Shown here piece by piece: positions 44,488 to 54,260 of a stretch of DNA of 64,000 bases. Source of the DNA: Alphaproteobacteria bacterium (GTDB taxonomy: Bacteria > Pseudomonadota > Alphaproteobacteria > Rhodobacterales > Rhodobacteraceae); assembly GCA_030427405.1 (NCBI GenBank), contig JAUHXK010000008.1, positions 117,645 through 181,644 on the forward strand, in the 5' to 3' direction. A model generated the notes under the pieces. It was not told the DNA's origin. It made no database searches and worked only from the letters and a program-made list of their open reading frames with translations. The position numbers were made by a program, and so were the translations under genes. How positions within the stretch are numbered: position 1 is the first letter of the stretch; every line of letters begins with the position of its first letter.

Positions 44488-45948
44488 ATGTATCTCGGGC
44501 TGGATTTGGGCACGTCAGGTCTGCGCGGCATTCTTGTGGACGAGGGCGGCGTTGTTGTCGGCGATGCCGAGGCCGCCGTCGCGACCCAAATGCCGCATCC
44601 GGGGTGGTCCGAACAGAACCCCTCGGACTGGATCGCCGCCTGCGATCAGGTTGTTGCAGCCCTCAAGGCCGCGCATGGTGCTGCGTTTGCACAGCTGCGG
44701 GGCATCGGGCTAAGCGGGCACATGCACGGGGCGACGGTTCTGGATGCCGATGGCGCGGTTCTCAGGCCCTGCATCATGTGGAACGATACCAGATCGGCGG
44801 TCGAGGCTGCGGCGTTGGATGCGATGCCCGAAATGCGTGCGATTTCGGGGAATATCGTCTTTCCGGGGTTCACGGCGCCCAAACTTGAATGGCTGCGTCT
44901 GAATGAACCGGGGGTCTATGCCAGAATTGCCAAGGTCCTGTTGCCAAAAGACTATCTTAGGTTCTGGCTGACCGGGGACTATGTCGGCGATATGTCAGAC
45001 AGCGCGGGCACATCATGGTTAGATACCGGGGGGCGGCGATGGTCGCAGACCGCGCTGGATCTGAGCCATATGCAGCTTGACCAGATGCCTGACCTCGTCG
45101 AAGGCAGTTCCGCTGGCGGGCAACTTAGGTCCGACCTGCAGCGCGAATGGGGGCTGAATGGTCATATCGTGGTTGCGGGCGGGGGCGGCGACAATGCGGC
45201 CGCAGCTTGCGGTGTCGGCAGTGTGAACGAGGGCGAGGGGTTCTTGTCGCTCGGCACGTCGGGCGTTTTGCTTGTGGCCAAGGACCGCTATGCGCCTGCG
45301 CCGGAAACGGCTGTGCATTGTTTCTGCCATGCCGTTCCCGAGCGCTGGATACAGATGGGGGTTATCCTGTCGGCCACAAACAGTCTGAACTGGCTGTCCA
45401 GAACCGTCGGGCAGCCAGCCGCCGCGCTAGCCCAGGCGGTGCCTGACCGGCTGGAGGGTCCGGCGGATGTTACCTTTCTTCCGTATCTGTCGGGCGAGCG
45501 CACGCCGCATAATGATGCCGATATTCGGGGCGCGTTGCTTGGGGTCGACATTTCGACCGACCAGGCCGATCTGACGATGGCGGTCATGGATGGGGTCGCA
45601 TTCGCCATGCGGGATTGCCTTGAGGCGCTGCGCGAAACCGGAACCGAGGCCGGAACGCTTCTGGCGGTTGGGGGGGGCGCAAGGTCTCGCCCCTGGTTGG
45701 AGCGGTTGGCTACCGTGTTGAAAGTGCCCTTGGCCTTGCCGGGTGGCGGTGAGTTGGGCGCAGCGGTCGGCGCGGCCCGCCTGGCCATTTGCGCGGCCAC
45801 GGGGGCAAATGCCCAGGATGTGATGACGGCCTCGGAAATCGTGGAAACGATCAGCCCGCGCGCCGATTTGTTTGCGGCTTATGATGACCGGTACGAACAG
45901 TTCCGGGGGTATTATCGCGCTTTGTCTTCAGTGGCGAAAAACAGATGA
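44488..45948 (+). CDS. xylB: Xylulokinase
   Basis: This 486-residue FGGY-family kinase phosphorylates D-xylulose with ATP to xylulose 5-phosphate, the step after xylose isomerase. It shows the start YLGLDLGTSGLRGILVDEGG, the GLSGHMHGATVLD active-site region with its Asp in the following WNDTRS, and the ATP-binding AVGGGARSRPWLERLATV. GGGGGGGAG precedes the ATG. It lies in a xylose regulon and its stop overlaps the mutarotase start (ATGA). Confidence 0.95.
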   Translation: MYLGLDLGTSGLRGILVDEGGVVVGDAEAAVATQMPHPGWSEQNPSDWIAACDQVVAALKAAHGAAFAQLRGIGLSGHMHGATVLDADGAVLRPCIMWNDTRSAVEAAALDAMPEMRAISGNIVFPGFTAPKLEWLRLNEPGVYARIAKVLLPKDYLRFWLTGDYVGDMSDSAGTSWLDTGGRRWSQTALDLSHMQLDQMPDLVEGSSAGGQLRSDLQREWGLNGHIVVAGGGGDNAAAACGVGSVNEGEGFLSLGTSGVLLVAKDRYAPAPETAVHCFCHAVPERWIQMGVILSATNSLNWLSRTVGQPAAALAQAVPDRLEGPADVTFLPYLSGERTPHNDADIRGALLGVDISTDQADLTMAVMDGVAFAMRDCLEALRETGTEAGTLLAVGGGARSRPWLERLATVLKVPLALPGGGELGAAVGAARLAICAATGANAQDVMTASEIVETISPRADLFAAYDDRYEQFRGYYRALSSVAKNR

Positions 45949-46892
45949 ATAACATAACATTAAGCGGCAAAGTTGAACAGGTTACCCTGACGGATGGCGA
46001 CATGCGCCTGGATGTGCTGAGCTATGGCGCGCGTACGATGGCATGGCGGCTTGGCGAGATACCGTTGATCCTTGGGTATCGCGACCCGCGCCAGTACCTG
46101 CAGGACACATTCAGCATGGGCGCGATCGTTGGTCCCGTTGCCAACCGTATACGCGGCGCCGCGTTTGACCTTGGCGGCGTGCGCTATGATCTGGACCGGA
46201 ATGCGGGGGCGCATACGCTGCATGGTGGCGCGGCGGGCCTGGGCCATTGTGCCTGGACCATCGCGCAGGAAACTGACCGTGACGCTGTCCTGACCTATAC
46301 GTCCAAACCGGGCGAGGGTGGGTTTCCTGCCGAAGTGGCGTTTGAGATCAGGGTAAGCTTGCGTCAACGGCGGCTGACCTATGCGATTTCGGCCGTTCCG
46401 GACCGCCCGACGCCGATCAGTCTTGCGCAACACAACTACTATACTCTGGGCCAGACATCCGGGATCGCCGAAACCTGTCTGCGACTGGCCGCGGCAGAGG
46501 TTCTCGAAGCGGATTCAGAGGGTATTCCGACGGGGCGTCGGCTGTCGGCGGCAGATGAGGGGCTGGATTTCACGCGGTTGCGCAAGATCAGCGCGGCCAG
46601 GCGCGCGCTGGATGATTTCTTTCTGTTTGATCCCGCGCGTGACCGGAACAAGCCCGTGGCCGAATTGTTGGCCCCGTCCGGTATCGCCATGTCCGTCCGG
46701 TCCGACCAACCGGGCACACAGGTGTATACGGGTGCGCATCTTGGCGCCCCATTCGGGGCCGGGGCGGGGTTGTGCATCGAACCGGCCGGATACACGAACG
46801 CGGTCAATACGCCCGAGTTTCCGTCCGTCATCTTCACGCCCGATCAGCCATACAAGCAGATGCTGACCCTGGAAATCGCAGGGGCCGGCTGA
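45945..46892 (+). CDS. Aldose 1-epimerase (mutarotase)
   Basis: The 315-residue enzyme interconverts alpha and beta anomers of aldoses and should supply the anomer used by xylose isomerase. Galactose-mutarotase-family marks are GPVANRIRGAAFDLGG, HTLHGGAAGLGHCAW with the catalytic His, LAQHNYYTLG with the second His, and CIEPAGYTNAVNTPEF with the catalytic Glu in the C-terminal part. The start overlaps xylB and its stop overlaps the peroxidase start (TGATG), so three genes are coupled. Confidence 0.92.
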   Translation: MNNITLSGKVEQVTLTDGDMRLDVLSYGARTMAWRLGEIPLILGYRDPRQYLQDTFSMGAIVGPVANRIRGAAFDLGGVRYDLDRNAGAHTLHGGAAGLGHCAWTIAQETDRDAVLTYTSKPGEGGFPAEVAFEIRVSLRQRRLTYAISAVPDRPTPISLAQHNYYTLGQTSGIAETCLRLAAAEVLEADSEGIPTGRRLSAADEGLDFTRLRKISAARRALDDFFLFDPARDRNKPVAELLAPSGIAMSVRSDQPGTQVYTGAHLGAPFGAGAGLCIEPAGYTNAVNTPEFPSVIFTPDQPYKQMLTLEIAGAG

Positions 46893-48193
46893 TGCAAACG
46901 GTGCGGACAGCAATTGCGGCCAGCGCTTTGGTCCTTACGGGACAGGGCACACTGGCGCAGGACCTTGGGCCAAGGCCGCAATTCGACCCGCCGGACATGC
47001 ACAGCGTGCACCTGGGGCAGCTATTGTTTTACGATCCGATCCTGTCGGGCAACCGCAACATCAGCTGCGCCACATGCCACCACCCAGATCACGGTACCTC
47101 GGACGGGGTCTCGTTGGGGATTGGCGAGGGCGGGGTGGGTCTTGGCCCTGACCGCGTTGTGGACCCTGGCAACCCGCCCGAGCAGCGTATTCCGCGCAAC
47201 TCGCCGGGGCTGTGGAACCTGGGTGCGCAGGAATTCACGACGTTTTTTCACGATGGCCGGTTGGGCGATGACCCGACGCAGCCAAACGGGATACGAACAC
47301 CGCTTGGCGCGCATATGCTGCCCGGATTTGACTCGGCCCTTGCCGCGCAAGCCATGTTTCCGGTGCTGTCGCCGGATGAAATGGCCGGTCACTATTCCGA
47401 GAACGACGTAAGCCAGGCGGTCCGCCTTGGCCTGATCTCTCAGCCAGGGGGGGCGTGGGACCTGATTGCCGCGCGGGTTGCGGCAATCCCCGCATACGCA
47501 GAAGGGTTCGAGAGGCTCGCGCCGGGGCAGGCGCTGGATTTCGCGTTGATTGCCAACGTCATAGCCGATTTCGTCGCGTTTGAATGGCGCGCGGATGACA
47601 GCCCGTTCGACAGGGCAATGCGCGGTGAAATTACCCTGTCGCAGGACGCGCAGCGCGGGTTCGAGCTGTTTTACGGCGAGGCCGCATGTGCACGCTGCCA
47701 CGCTGGCTGGTTTCAGACCGATCACAGGTTTCACGCAATCGCGATGCCGCAGATCGGGCCGGGCAAGGCTGCGCGGTTCGAAAACCACGCCAGGGATGAC
47801 GGGCGTTTGCGGGTCACCGGACGCGCACAGGACGCCTTTGGCTTTCGCACGCCGTCACTGCGGAACGTGACCCTTACGGCGCCTTACGGGCATAGCGGGG
47901 CCTTTGCCGCGTTGGAAGACGTCATTCGCCACCATCTTGACCCGGTTGTGTCGCTGCGTGCCTATCGGCTGGACCAGGCCGTGTTGCCGGTTTTTCCGGG
48001 GGTCGACGATGCCCGGGTTCTGTCCGACCCGAATGCCGTGGCTGCCATCGCGCAGGCAAACGAACTGACAGGACCAGCGCTGAGCGATGACGATATCGCG
48101 GCGCTGATTGCCTTTCTTCACAGCCTGGAAGACCCCGCCGAACGCCTGGGCGTGCCAGATGCGGTTCCCAGCGGCCTGCCGGTGGACAGGTAA
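46892..48193 (+). CDS. Dihaem cytochrome-c peroxidase-like protein (MauG/CcpA family)
   Basis: The 433-residue exported protein has a signal peptide (cleaved near TLAQD) and two CxxCH haem sites, CATCH at residues 59-63 and CARCH at 266-270. The family segment RTPSLRNVTLTAPYGHSGAF is present. Classical members reduce H2O2 with electrons from cytochrome c; MauG/MbnH-type members oxidise a protein Trp or Tyr instead. Its start overlaps the mutarotase stop, so it is transcribed with xylB. It ends tail-to-tail, with no base between stops, against a CRTAC1-like gene; pairs of this kind may form an oxidase and its substrate. Why it is in a xylose operon is unclear. Confidence 0.88.
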   Translation: MQTVRTAIAASALVLTGQGTLAQDLGPRPQFDPPDMHSVHLGQLLFYDPILSGNRNISCATCHHPDHGTSDGVSLGIGEGGVGLGPDRVVDPGNPPEQRIPRNSPGLWNLGAQEFTTFFHDGRLGDDPTQPNGIRTPLGAHMLPGFDSALAAQAMFPVLSPDEMAGHYSENDVSQAVRLGLISQPGGAWDLIAARVAAIPAYAEGFERLAPGQALDFALIANVIADFVAFEWRADDSPFDRAMRGEITLSQDAQRGFELFYGEAACARCHAGWFQTDHRFHAIAMPQIGPGKAARFENHARDDGRLRVTGRAQDAFGFRTPSLRNVTLTAPYGHSGAFAALEDVIRHHLDPVVSLRAYRLDQAVLPVFPGVDDARVLSDPNAVAAIAQANELTGPALSDDDIAALIAFLHSLEDPAERLGVPDAVPSGLPVDR

Positions 48194-49705
48194 TCAGCGG
48201 TGGATTTCGATGATCCGGTTCGCTTCGCTTTCGATCCAGTCCGAAGCCATTCCATCGGGCCAGATCACACGGACCCGCACTGGGTCCGACCCAGCCAACC
48301 CAAAGTGGTGATAGCCTGCAATCCCGCTGGCATGCCCCCCGCCGATCGTGATTTCCCGCACATGTTGGCCTGTGGGCGATGACAATTCGATAAAGGCTCC
48401 GGCGGCCTCGCGGTTGTGACGGTCCTGTGTGACCGCGACAAGGGTCCAGTTTCCGCCTGTCGTCTGGTTCTGAAACACCTCCATCGGCGCGCCCCGATTG
48501 ACCACGATCAGGTCAAGGCGACCGTCGTTGTTCAAATCAGTCAACGCGCCGCCGCGGGATTTGGCCATTGACCCGACGCCTGCGGCCCGGGCGGTTTCCG
48601 TGAACCGGCCATCGGGGCCCTGTACCAACAGGGTGTTGGGGTCGTCCATCGCGGCGTCGGGCATCTGTTCGACATTGCCCTTGGCCACAAAGATGTCGTC
48701 GCGACCGTCGTTGTTCACGTCGCCGAATTGCGCGTGCCACCCGGTCGAGGGCCGCCCATCCGTGCCCGTATGCGGCCGGTGTGCGGTGGTTCCGCGTTCA
48801 TATGTTGCGTCGCGCCAAGTTGGCCCGCCTGATGCGGGATCAAAGACCTGGAATTTCTGGTCCCCCATCGAAGTCAGGTAAACCTCGGGGAACCCGTCTC
48901 CGGTCAGGTCGCGGGACGCGATGCCCATGCCCCAGATCGCATAGGGCTGCCAACCTTCCTCTGCCGTATAAAGGCGCGGATCGGGTTCCATTGCCCAAAG
49001 CTGTTCCTGCCCGTCTCGGACATAGTAGTGCCGGTCATTGCTGACCCGCAGGTCGGGCCGGCCCGTGCGCGCCCAGTCAGAAAACAACAGCGAGAGCGCG
49101 CAGTATCCCGGCCGCAAGTGCCGAGGAGCCCCATAGGTGCCGCCGTTCGGACGATAGAGGAGCGTCGCATCGCAGGCCTCGAACGGCCCGTCCGGGGCCG
49201 TACGGTCCACATAGGTGCCAAAAGCCAGCGTTGGCAGGGTCTGGCCTTTTTCCCATGTGGCAGAAAAACCGGTGGTCCAGTGGTCGCCCGATTGAAACCC
49301 GATCCCTTCAAACGGTACGAATGCGCAGTCGGGCTGCCCGCGCATCAGGATGTCGGGGCCCACGCGCAGGATGGCCAGGTCCATCATCCCGTCGCTGTCA
49401 ATATCGATGGGGTACGCTCCGGTGACATGATCCAGGGCCAGCACAGGCGGCGTTTGCACTTGAAATGACAGGGTTTGGGACGAGGTGTTCACGAATAACT
49501 GGGCCGGGTTCGACCCACCGGCCACATAGGCGTCGGGCAGGGCATCACCGTTGCAGTCAAACACGGCCACGCCGCCGCCCACAAAATGCTCCCACCCGCC
49601 ATCGTAAACATGGGGCGATACCGGGACGGTCGCGAAGTCCGGCGTCACGGTCCCTGCATGCGCGACCGCAGCGGTCAGGAAAAACGCCGCGATTTCAATC
49701 CGCAT
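48194..49705 (-). CDS. FG-GAP repeat / CRTAC1-like exported protein with ASPIC/UnbV-type end
   Basis: The 503-residue protein has a signal peptide (AAFFLTAAVAHAG) and a seven-bladed integrin-like propeller with several Ca2+-binding DxNxDG-type loops: DCNGDALPD, DIDSDGMMDL, DLTGDGFPE, DVNNDGRDD and DLNNDGRLDL. The C-terminal 80 residues (GGNWTLVAVTQDRHNREAAGAFIEL ... VIWPDGMASDW) match the ASPIC/UnbV module found in CRTAC1 proteins. It should be periplasmic or surface-bound. Its start lies 11 bases inside the ROK-regulator gene, so it is transcribed with the regulator. Function is unknown; it may be a partner of the convergent dihaem peroxidase. Confidence 0.88.
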   Translation of the reverse strand: MRIEIAAFFLTAAVAHAGTVTPDFATVPVSPHVYDGGWEHFVGGGVAVFDCNGDALPDAYVAGGSNPAQLFVNTSSQTLSFQVQTPPVLALDHVTGAYPIDIDSDGMMDLAILRVGPDILMRGQPDCAFVPFEGIGFQSGDHWTTGFSATWEKGQTLPTLAFGTYVDRTAPDGPFEACDATLLYRPNGGTYGAPRHLRPGYCALSLLFSDWARTGRPDLRVSNDRHYYVRDGQEQLWAMEPDPRLYTAEEGWQPYAIWGMGIASRDLTGDGFPEVYLTSMGDQKFQVFDPASGGPTWRDATYERGTTAHRPHTGTDGRPSTGWHAQFGDVNNDGRDDIFVAKGNVEQMPDAAMDDPNTLLVQGPDGRFTETARAAGVGSMAKSRGGALTDLNNDGRLDLIVVNRGAPMEVFQNQTTGGNWTLVAVTQDRHNREAAGAFIELSSPTGQHVREITIGGGHASGIAGYHHFGLAGSDPVRVRVIWPDGMASDWIESEANRIIEIHR

Positions 49706-50912
49706 GGCTCGCCAGCTCCTTGACCTTCAGGATCGACACTTGTTCGATCCCGTATGCGGCAGCCCCCTTGGTAAACAGGGTGTCACCCCAGTGATGGACC
49801 TTGATCTCGGGAAGCGGGGCGTCGACATCGGCCACGCCCTGGCGAATGCGGGTCATGACCTCGGGCGAGGACAAGTAGTCGAACTTCATCTGGGCGCCCG
49901 AAAGAATGATCAGCTCGGGGTCGAACAGGTTGATCAGGTTCGACACCCCCATTGCAAACATCTTGCCCGCGCGGTCCAGCACCGAAACAGACCGGGCGTC
50001 GCCGGATTTTGCATTGGCATAGACATCCGCGACCGACTGTACCTCGTTTCCATGCCCGGCAATGTTGGCCTCGCGGATCAGGGCATAATCCCCGACATAA
50101 GCCTCAAGACAGCCGCGCTGACCGCATTGGCACAGCGCACCTTCCAACTGAACCTTGGTATGGCCAAACTCGGCACCACACCCGCGTTCGCCGCGGTGCA
50201 GTTTTCCGTCAAGGACGATACCCATGCCAACGCCATGTTCGACCGTGATGACCAGAAAGTTCTTTAGCTCTTTCCCCAGCCCGAACAGCTGTTCCGCCTT
50301 GGCTATCAGGTTGGTGTCGTTTTCGACAAAGGCCGGGCAGGGCAGGTGGCCGGACAACAGAGGCCCGAAATCCACATTCCGATCCGTCAGGGACGAGGAC
50401 CAGTGAACAAAGTTCCGTTCCGCATCCACCAGCCCCGCGATCCCGATCGAGATTCCGGCCATGTCATCAATGGACCGGCCGATCGAGGCACAGGCGCCTT
50501 CGACCGATTTGCGCACAGTCTCGGTAAAGGTGTGGGGGTCCATGCAGGGGTTGGTCAACGGGTGTTCAAATGAGGTGATTTCGGCCCCCGCAAAATCGAC
50601 CAGAAGCACCGATATCTGGTGGCGTGCAACCTTGAGCCCCGCCACCAGGCTGAAATTGCCGTCCAACTGCAGCAAGACCCTGGGCCTGCCACGTTTGCTG
50701 GCGCGGGCGGTTCCGTCGCTTTCGGTTTCCTTGATCATCCCGGCCGAAATCAGGTCGGCCGTGGCGGCAGTCACCGTTGCAGGGCTGGTTTGCAATTCGG
50801 ACGCTATGTCGATCCGCGAGATCGCCCCCTTGGTCCGGATATGCTCCAGCACCCGCAGGCGCGTTACCTCGCGTTGATCCAGTGAAATTGAAGAAACGTT
50901 TCGTTTCAGCAT
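49695..50912 (-). CDS. ROK-family transcriptional regulator, XylR-type
   Basis: The 405-residue protein combines a MarR-like winged helix (residues about 15-75: RVLEHIRTKGAISRIDIASELQTSPATVTAATADLI) with a ROK sugar-binding domain. The ROK zinc motif CQCGQRGCLEAY (about residue 260) and the EFGHTKVQ segment with its His are intact. Its place between xylB and xylF, with a matching putative operator before each, makes it the likely D-xylose-responsive repressor. The site at 50980-50998 also lies in its own promoter region, so it may be autoregulated. The CRTAC1-like gene is coupled to its 3-prime end. Confidence 0.9.
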   Translation of the reverse strand: MLKRNVSSISLDQREVTRLRVLEHIRTKGAISRIDIASELQTSPATVTAATADLISAGMIKETESDGTARASKRGRPRVLLQLDGNFSLVAGLKVARHQISVLLVDFAGAEITSFEHPLTNPCMDPHTFTETVRKSVEGACASIGRSIDDMAGISIGIAGLVDAERNFVHWSSSLTDRNVDFGPLLSGHLPCPAFVENDTNLIAKAEQLFGLGKELKNFLVITVEHGVGMGIVLDGKLHRGERGCGAEFGHTKVQLEGALCQCGQRGCLEAYVGDYALIREANIAGHGNEVQSVADVYANAKSGDARSVSVLDRAGKMFAMGVSNLINLFDPELIILSGAQMKFDYLSSPEVMTRIRQGVADVDAPLPEIKVHHWGDTLFTKGAAAYGIEQVSILKVKELASHAD

Positions 50913-50979
50913 TTTAACCCCGCGACTCTTCCGTGACCGATAGCATATTTCTTTTTGAGCCCTTCTGGTAGACTAAATA

Positions 50980-50998
50980 TTTTACTGACTGAAATAAA
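50980..50998. promoter_or_regulatory. Putative XylR (ROK) operator between regulator gene and xylF
   Basis: TTTTACTGACTGAAATAAA matches the site before xylB at 16 of 19 positions. It lies in the 152-base divergent region, 67 bases from xylF and 67 bases from the regulator start, where one site can control both. Confidence 0.6.
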
Positions 50999-51064
50999 TA
51001 TGATATCACCTTTGATCAGGGCCACGAATCGACTTGCGATGGCCCGGATAAATGGGAGGAAATC

Positions 51065-52084
51065 ATGAAGGGCTTACTCAGCTTGTCTGCTGTGGTTGCA
51101 TTGTTGGGGACAACGGCCTTTGCCGATCCGACGGTGGGTGTCAGCTGGTCCAATTTTCAGGAAGAACGCTGGAAGACCGACGAGGCCGCAATCAAATCCG
51201 CTCTGGAAGCGGGCGGTGCGGACTATATCTCAGCCGATGCGCAATCGTCATCGGCCAAACAGCTTGCGGATATCGAAAGCCTGATCGCGCAGGGCGTTGA
51301 TGCCCTGATCATCCTGGCGCAGGATGCACAGGCGATCGGCCCGGCGGTTCAGGCCGCGGCAGACGAAGGCATTCCGGTGATCGCCTATGACCGCCTGATC
51401 GAAGACGACCGGGCCTTTTACCTGACGTTTGACAATGTCGAAGTGGGGCGGATGCAGGCGCGCGCGGTTTTTGGCGCGATGCCCAAGGGCAACTATGTCA
51501 TGATCAAGGGGTCTCCGACGGATCCGAACGCGGATTTTCTGCGGGGCGGCCAACAAGAGATCATCCAGGCGGCTGTTGACAGCGGCGATGTCGTGATCGT
51601 GGGCGAGGCCTATACCGATGGCTGGTTGCCCGCAAACGCGCAGCGCAACATGGAGCAGATCCTGACCGCCAACGAAAACAATGTTGACGCCGTGATCGCC
51701 TCAAACGACGGCACCGCCGGTGGGGTGGTCGCCGCGCTGACCGCGCAGGGTATGGAAGGCATCCCGGTTTCGGGACAGGATGGCGATCATGCCGCGCTGA
51801 ACCGGGTGGCGCTGGGAACCCAGACCGTTTCGGTCTGGAAGGATGCGCGCGAACTGGGCAAGGCGGCAGGCGAGATCGCCGTGGCGCTGAGCAACGGGAC
51901 CAGCCCGTCTGACGTGGACGGCGTTGTCAGCTGGACCTCGCCGGGGGGCACCGAAATGAACTCGGTCTTCCTTGCACCCGTTCCGATCACCCGCGACAAT
52001 CTTTCGGTTGTTGTCGATGCCGGATGGATCCCGCTTGAGGACCTGTGCCAGGGCGTCGAAAACGGCCCCGCGCCGTGTAACTAA
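51065..52084 (+). CDS. xylF: D-xylose ABC transporter substrate-binding protein
   Basis: This 339-residue periplasmic protein binds D-xylose. The signal peptide ends near TTAFAD. XylF segments are VGVSWSNFQEERWKTDEAAIKSALE, QGVDALIILAQDAQAIGPAVQAAADEGIPVIAYDRLIED, SNDGTAGGVVAAL and ISGQDGDHAALNRVALGTQTVSVWKDAREL. GGGAGGAAATC precedes the ATG. It starts the xylFHGA operon and is followed by a hairpin before xylH. Confidence 0.95.
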   Translation: MKGLLSLSAVVALLGTTAFADPTVGVSWSNFQEERWKTDEAAIKSALEAGGADYISADAQSSSAKQLADIESLIAQGVDALIILAQDAQAIGPAVQAAADEGIPVIAYDRLIEDDRAFYLTFDNVEVGRMQARAVFGAMPKGNYVMIKGSPTDPNADFLRGGQQEIIQAAVDSGDVVIVGEAYTDGWLPANAQRNMEQILTANENNVDAVIASNDGTAGGVVAALTAQGMEGIPVSGQDGDHAALNRVALGTQTVSVWKDARELGKAAGEIAVALSNGTSPSDVDGVVSWTSPGGTEMNSVFLAPVPITRDNLSVVVDAGWIPLEDLCQGVENGPAPCN

Positions 52085-52093
52085 CCCGATATA

Positions 52094-52122
52094 CCCCGAT
52101 CCGCCTGCAGCGCGGGTCGGGG
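52094..52122 (+). promoter_or_regulatory. Intercistronic hairpin between xylF and xylH
   Basis: An 11-bp stem CCCCGATCCGC/GCGGGTCGGGG (one G-U pair) with a 7-base loop lies 9 bases after the xylF stop. No T-run follows. It should stabilise xylF mRNA against 3-prime decay and raise XylF over XylH and XylG. Confidence 0.65.
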
Positions 52123-52149
52123 CCACAAGCTGACAATGGAAGCGCGGAA

Positions 52150-53448
52150 ATGACCGACACTTCATCTCAGCCGATACCTCAGAAAGTCAAACGCGGCCTG
52201 TTTCAGCAACTGGAACTGGATATGCGGCTTCTTGGCATGATCGGCGCCTTTTTAATCCTGTGTATTGGGTTCAACATCGTTACCGATGGCCGGTTCCTGA
52301 CTGCGCGAAACCTGTTCAACCTGTCGATCCAGACGGTTTCGGTTGCGATCATGGCCTGCGGAATGGTGTTCATTATCGTGACCCGTCATATCGATCTGTC
52401 GGTTGGTGCCTTGCTGGCCACCACATCGGCGGTCATGGCCATGACCCAGACAGAATTGCTGCCGCATATGCTTGGGCTTGGCCTGGACAATCCGGCCACC
52501 TGGGCGATTACCCTTGTCGTGGGGCTGGCGGTGGGCACGTTGATCGGCGCGTTTCACGGCTGGATGGTCGGATACCTTACCATTCCCGCCTTTATCGTGA
52601 CGCTGGGCGGTTTCCTGGTCTGGCGCAACGTCGCCTGGTACCTGACCAGTGGCCAGACAATCGGCCCGCTGGACAGCAACTTTCTGATGTTCGGGGGAAC
52701 CAACGGTACCCTGGGCACAACCGCAAGCTGGATGATCGGGCTGTTTGCCACCGCAATTGCGATCTGGGCCTTGTGGAGCGCCCGCCGGGCCAAGGCGGCA
52801 CATGGCTTTCCGGTCAAGCCGGCCTGGGCCGAAGCTACACTGGCCTGCGTGATAGCCTGCGCGATCCTGGGGTATGTCTATATCCTGAACAGCTATGCCA
52901 TTCCGACGCGCAAACTGCAGCGCATGTTTGAAGCCAAAGGAGAGACAATGCCCGAGGGCCTGGTCGTGGGGTATGGTCTTCCGATCTCGGTCCTGATCCT
53001 GATCATCGTCGCGGTGACGCTGACGATTGTGGCCCGCAAGACGCGGTTCGGCCGCTATATCTTTGCCACCGGCGGCAACCCGGACGCGGCCGAGCTGTCG
53101 GGGATCAATACCCGTCTTCTGACCGTCAAGATCTTTGCCCTGATGGGGTTCCTGTGCGCGCTGTCCGCCGTTGTGGCCTCGGCCCGTTTGGCGAACCATT
53201 CCAATGACATCGGGACGCTTGATGAACTGCGCGTCATCGCCGCGGCCGTCATCGGCGGGACCGCATTGTCGGGCGGGATCGGCACGATTTATGGCGCGAT
53301 CCTTGGCGCGTTGATCATGCAGGCCCTGCAATCGGGCATGGCCATGGTCGGTGTGGACGCGCCGTTTCAGAACATCGTCGTGGGCAGCGTTCTGGTTTTG
53401 GCGGTCTATATCGACATCGTCTATCGCAAACGACTGGGGGCAAAATGA
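52150..53448 (+). CDS. xylH: D-xylose ABC transporter permease
   Basis: The 432-residue inner-membrane protein has about 10-12 helices and the ribose/xylose permease segments [51 protein letters not shown] (coupling region) and [30 protein letters not shown]. It is longer than RbsC-type permeases because of an insertion around residues 195-270, the size usual for XylH. The xylG start overlaps its stop. Confidence 0.94.
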   Translation: MTDTSSQPIPQKVKRGLFQQLELDMRLLGMIGAFLILCIGFNIVTDGRFLTARNLFNLSIQTVSVAIMACGMVFIIVTRHIDLSVGALLATTSAVMAMTQTELLPHMLGLGLDNPATWAITLVVGLAVGTLIGAFHGWMVGYLTIPAFIVTLGGFLVWRNVAWYLTSGQTIGPLDSNFLMFGGTNGTLGTTASWMIGLFATAIAIWALWSARRAKAAHGFPVKPAWAEATLACVIACAILGYVYILNSYAIPTRKLQRMFEAKGETMPEGLVVGYGLPISVLILIIVAVTLTIVARKTRFGRYIFATGGNPDAAELSGINTRLLTVKIFALMGFLCALSAVVASARLANHSNDIGTLDELRVIAAAVIGGTALSGGIGTIYGAILGALIMQALQSGMAMVGVDAPFQNIVVGSVLVLAVYIDIVYRKRLGAK

Positions 53449-54260
53449 TGCAGTCCAATAACGCACAAGACGCCGCGATGCCGTCGGGTCGTGGGTCCGG
53501 TCAGCCGCCCCTGGTCGAAATGCGCGACATCTCGATCTCGTTCGGCGGCATCAAGGCCGTGGATCACGTTTCGGTCGATCTTTATCCGGGCGAGGTCGTC
53601 GGTCTGCTGGGCCATAACGGGGCAGGGAAGTCTACCCTGATCAAGGTTCTGTCGGGGGCCTACCAGATGGACCATGGCGAAATCCGCATCAACGGCACGC
53701 CGGTTGAGATCACGAACCCAAGGGATGCCCGCGCGAACAACATCGAGACCATCTACCAGACGCTGGCGCTGGCCGATAATCTGGACGCAACGTCGAACCT
53801 GTTTCTGGGGCGCGAGCTGATCACGCCTTTCGGTCTGGTCAATGACGCCGCGATGGAGGCCGAGTGCCGCAAGATCATGGCGCAGCTCAACCCGAACTTT
53901 CAAAAGTTCAATGACCCGGTATCGGCCTTGTCCGGGGGGCAGAGGCAATCGGTGGCCATTGCGCGCGCGGTGTATTTCAACGCGCGGATTCTGATCATGG
54001 ACGAACCGACAGCCGCGCTTGGGCCGCACGAAACCCAGATGGTTGCCGATCTGATCCAACAGCTCAAGGCGCAGGGCATCGGAATATTCCTGATTGATCA
54101 TGACGTTCACGCCGTCATGGAACTGTGTGACCGGGCGTCGGTCATGAAGAACGGCCAGCTTGTCGGGACGGTCGATATCGCCGACGTCACGGATGACGAT
54201 CTTCTGTCGATGATCATCCTTGGCAAGACACCGGATCAGGTAAAGGAGAAGGACACGTGA
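53445..54260 (+). CDS. xylG: D-xylose ABC transporter ATP-binding protein (single cassette)
   Basis: The 271-residue ATPase has Walker [10 protein letters not shown], signature [15 protein letters not shown] and Walker [16 protein letters not shown]. It holds one cassette, whereas E. coli XylG has two (about 510 residues), so it presumably acts as a homodimer, as FrcA-type ATPases do. Start is within the xylH stop (ATGATG choice: 53445 or 53448). The xylA GTG start overlaps its end. Confidence 0.9.
   Translation: MMQSNNAQDAAMPSGRGSGQPPLVEMRDISISFGGIKAVDHVSVDLYPGEVVGLLGHNGAGKSTLIKVLSGAYQMDHGEIRINGTPVEITNPRDARANNIETIYQTLALADNLDATSNLFLGRELITPFGLVNDAAMEAECRKIMAQLNPNFQKFNDPVSALSGGQRQSVAIARAVYFNARILIMDEPTAALGPHETQMVADLIQQLKAQGIGIFLIDHDVHAVMELCDRASVMKNGQLVGTVDIADVTDDDLLSMIILGKTPDQVKEKDT

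Noticed and set aside
52252..53466. 404-codon minus-strand open frame opposite xylH
   Set aside because: It is a shadow of the permease gene, very rich in D, H, Q and R, with no family features.
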